Under the pieces are notes generated by a model that was not told the origin of the DNA, ran no database searches, and worked only from the letters and a program-made list of their open reading frames with translations. Shown here piece by piece: positions 40,921 through 41,663 of a DNA stretch of 41,663 nucleotides. Source of the DNA: Candidatus Cloacimonadota bacterium (GTDB taxonomy: Bacteria; Cloacimonadota; Cloacimonadia; Cloacimonadales; Cloacimonadaceae); the NCBI GenBank assembly GCA_029982875.1, contig JARRCD010000004.1, forward strand, positions 1 through 41,663. The letters run 5' to 3'. The position numbers were made by a program, and so were the translations under genes. Positions within the stretch are counted from its first letter, which is position 1. Every line of letters starts with the position of its first letter.

Positions 40921-41274
40921 CCTGAGTTCCGGAGAAACGGCATTTTAGATCTTATGTATAATGCAGATAAATATGCCGTCCCGCTGGCACTCGGGAATGG
41001 TTGGAGCGTCTTACGTGATGCTATCTAAATGCCGTCCCGCTGTGACTCAACGATAACGCATAACGGATAACCTCTCCTTATAAAAATATCTGTGCAATCC
41101 GTGTAATCTGTGTGAGACCTTCGCTGTGTGTATAACGCATAACGGATAACCCATAAATAATCTGTGAAATCCGTGTAATCTGTGTGAGACCATCGCTATC
41201 TTCAATGTCGACCTGCTTTTCTCCAAGAAAACACGGAAAACGGCTGAAGATGGTTGTGCTTTTTGAACAGTCTC
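40921..41274 (-). repeat. Composite intergenic repeat, copy 2 (module C 40921-about 41048, heptamer/37-mer block 41051-41197, module A 41204-41274)
   Basis: Reverse complement aligns with 9243-9420 in module order. Confidence 0.85.
41089..41197 (+). repeat. Direct repeat of a 37-mer (41089-41125 and 41161-41197), interleaved with heptamers
   Basis: tctgtg(c/a)aatccgtgtaatctgtgtgagacc(t/a)tcgct. Confidence 0.9.
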
Positions 41275-41308
41275 ACTTACCATCGTAATACAGATGTCAA
41301 AATAATCA

Positions 41309-41338
41309 TTGACACAAATCTCAAGCCTTCATTATATT
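41309..41338 (+). promoter_or_regulatory. Candidate sigma70-type promoter (TTGACA N18 TATATT) for Sel1 gene
   Basis: ttgaca 41309-41314, tatatt 41333-41338. Confidence 0.6.
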
Positions 41339-41426
41339 GTTTAAGGAATGTGATAAACAAAATATAATCATATCGTTGCATAGCATGGTCAGGCACTAAG
41401 CAGCAATGATAATGGAAGGAGACATT

Positions 41427-41663
41427 ATGCGTAGTATGATTGTGGCACTGCTGATAGCAATGCTTGTTATCCCATTGTTTGCAAATGACAGTACTGACAT
41501 TAATAAGTTAATCCATGATGCGTTGAGGGGAAATGCGGAAGCTCAATACATTCTTGGTGTTTGTTATGACATTGGCGAAGGTGTGGATAAGAACCCTAAA
41601 CAAGCTGTGTATTGGTATGAAAAGGCAGCAAATCAAGGAAATGCGGAAGCTCAATACATTCTT
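41427..41663 (+). CDS. Sel1-repeat secreted protein, truncated by window end
   Basis: Own translation MRSMIVALLIAMLVIPLFANDSTDINKLIHDALRGNAEAQYILGVCYDIGEGVDKNPKQAVYWYEKAANQGNAEAQYIL; signal peptide; GGAAGGAG RBS. Confidence 0.88.
   Translation, partial: MRSMIVALLIAMLVIPLFANDSTDINKLIHDALRGNAEAQYILGVCYDIGEGVDKNPKQAVYWYEKAANQGNAEAQYIL

Noticed and set aside
41047-41283. 78-aa minus-strand ORF
   Set aside because: Spans the heptamers, 37-mers and module A of the composite repeat; likely spurious.

Overview
Gene-dense bacterial chromosomal window. I lean toward Candidatus Cloacimonetes or a related FCB lineage, by protein flavour only. About 28 protein-coding genes are tightly packed, many with ATGA or short start/stop overlaps, and there is one tRNA-Gly(CCC). 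No phage, IS transposase, CRISPR array or classical defence system is visible. Recognisable content, left to right: tsaD and a YbbR protein; an NtrC-like regulator; a glycogen cluster (GH57, GT4, debranching enzyme); gdhA; nadE, a Cys-rich TPR protein and ribD; a patatin/Omp85-like protein, LiaF-like protein, purL, a Sua5-like/LMW-PTP fusion and an EnvC-like protein; amidohydrolase, aminotransferase, dapD, MalY/PatB, bPH and PHP genes; a methyltransferase; argF; TolC/MacA/MacB-type efflux; trpS, rimO, DUF1015 and M18 peptidase; and a truncated Sel1-repeat gene. The most unusual signal is in the few large intergenic gaps (1-420, 9.15-9.5 kb, 14.1-14.5 kb, 28.7-29.6 kb, 40.5-41.3 kb). They share several repeat families: (i) a REP-like palindrome CGGTGGCTAAAGCCGACCG with compensatory stem changes among copies; (ii) arrays of a heptamer GGATAAC/GCATAAC; (iii) a composite element (module A, heptamers, module C) present twice in inverted orientation; (iv) smaller shared hairpins. 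The most notable protein-level observations are an NtrC-type AAA+ response regulator whose GAFTGA loop reads GSLPSA, an EnvC-like LytM protein missing metal ligands, the Sua5-like/LMW-PTP fusion, and a Cys-rich TPR protein translationally coupled between nadE and ribD. All calls come from reading the sequence and supplied ORFs; no database search was run.
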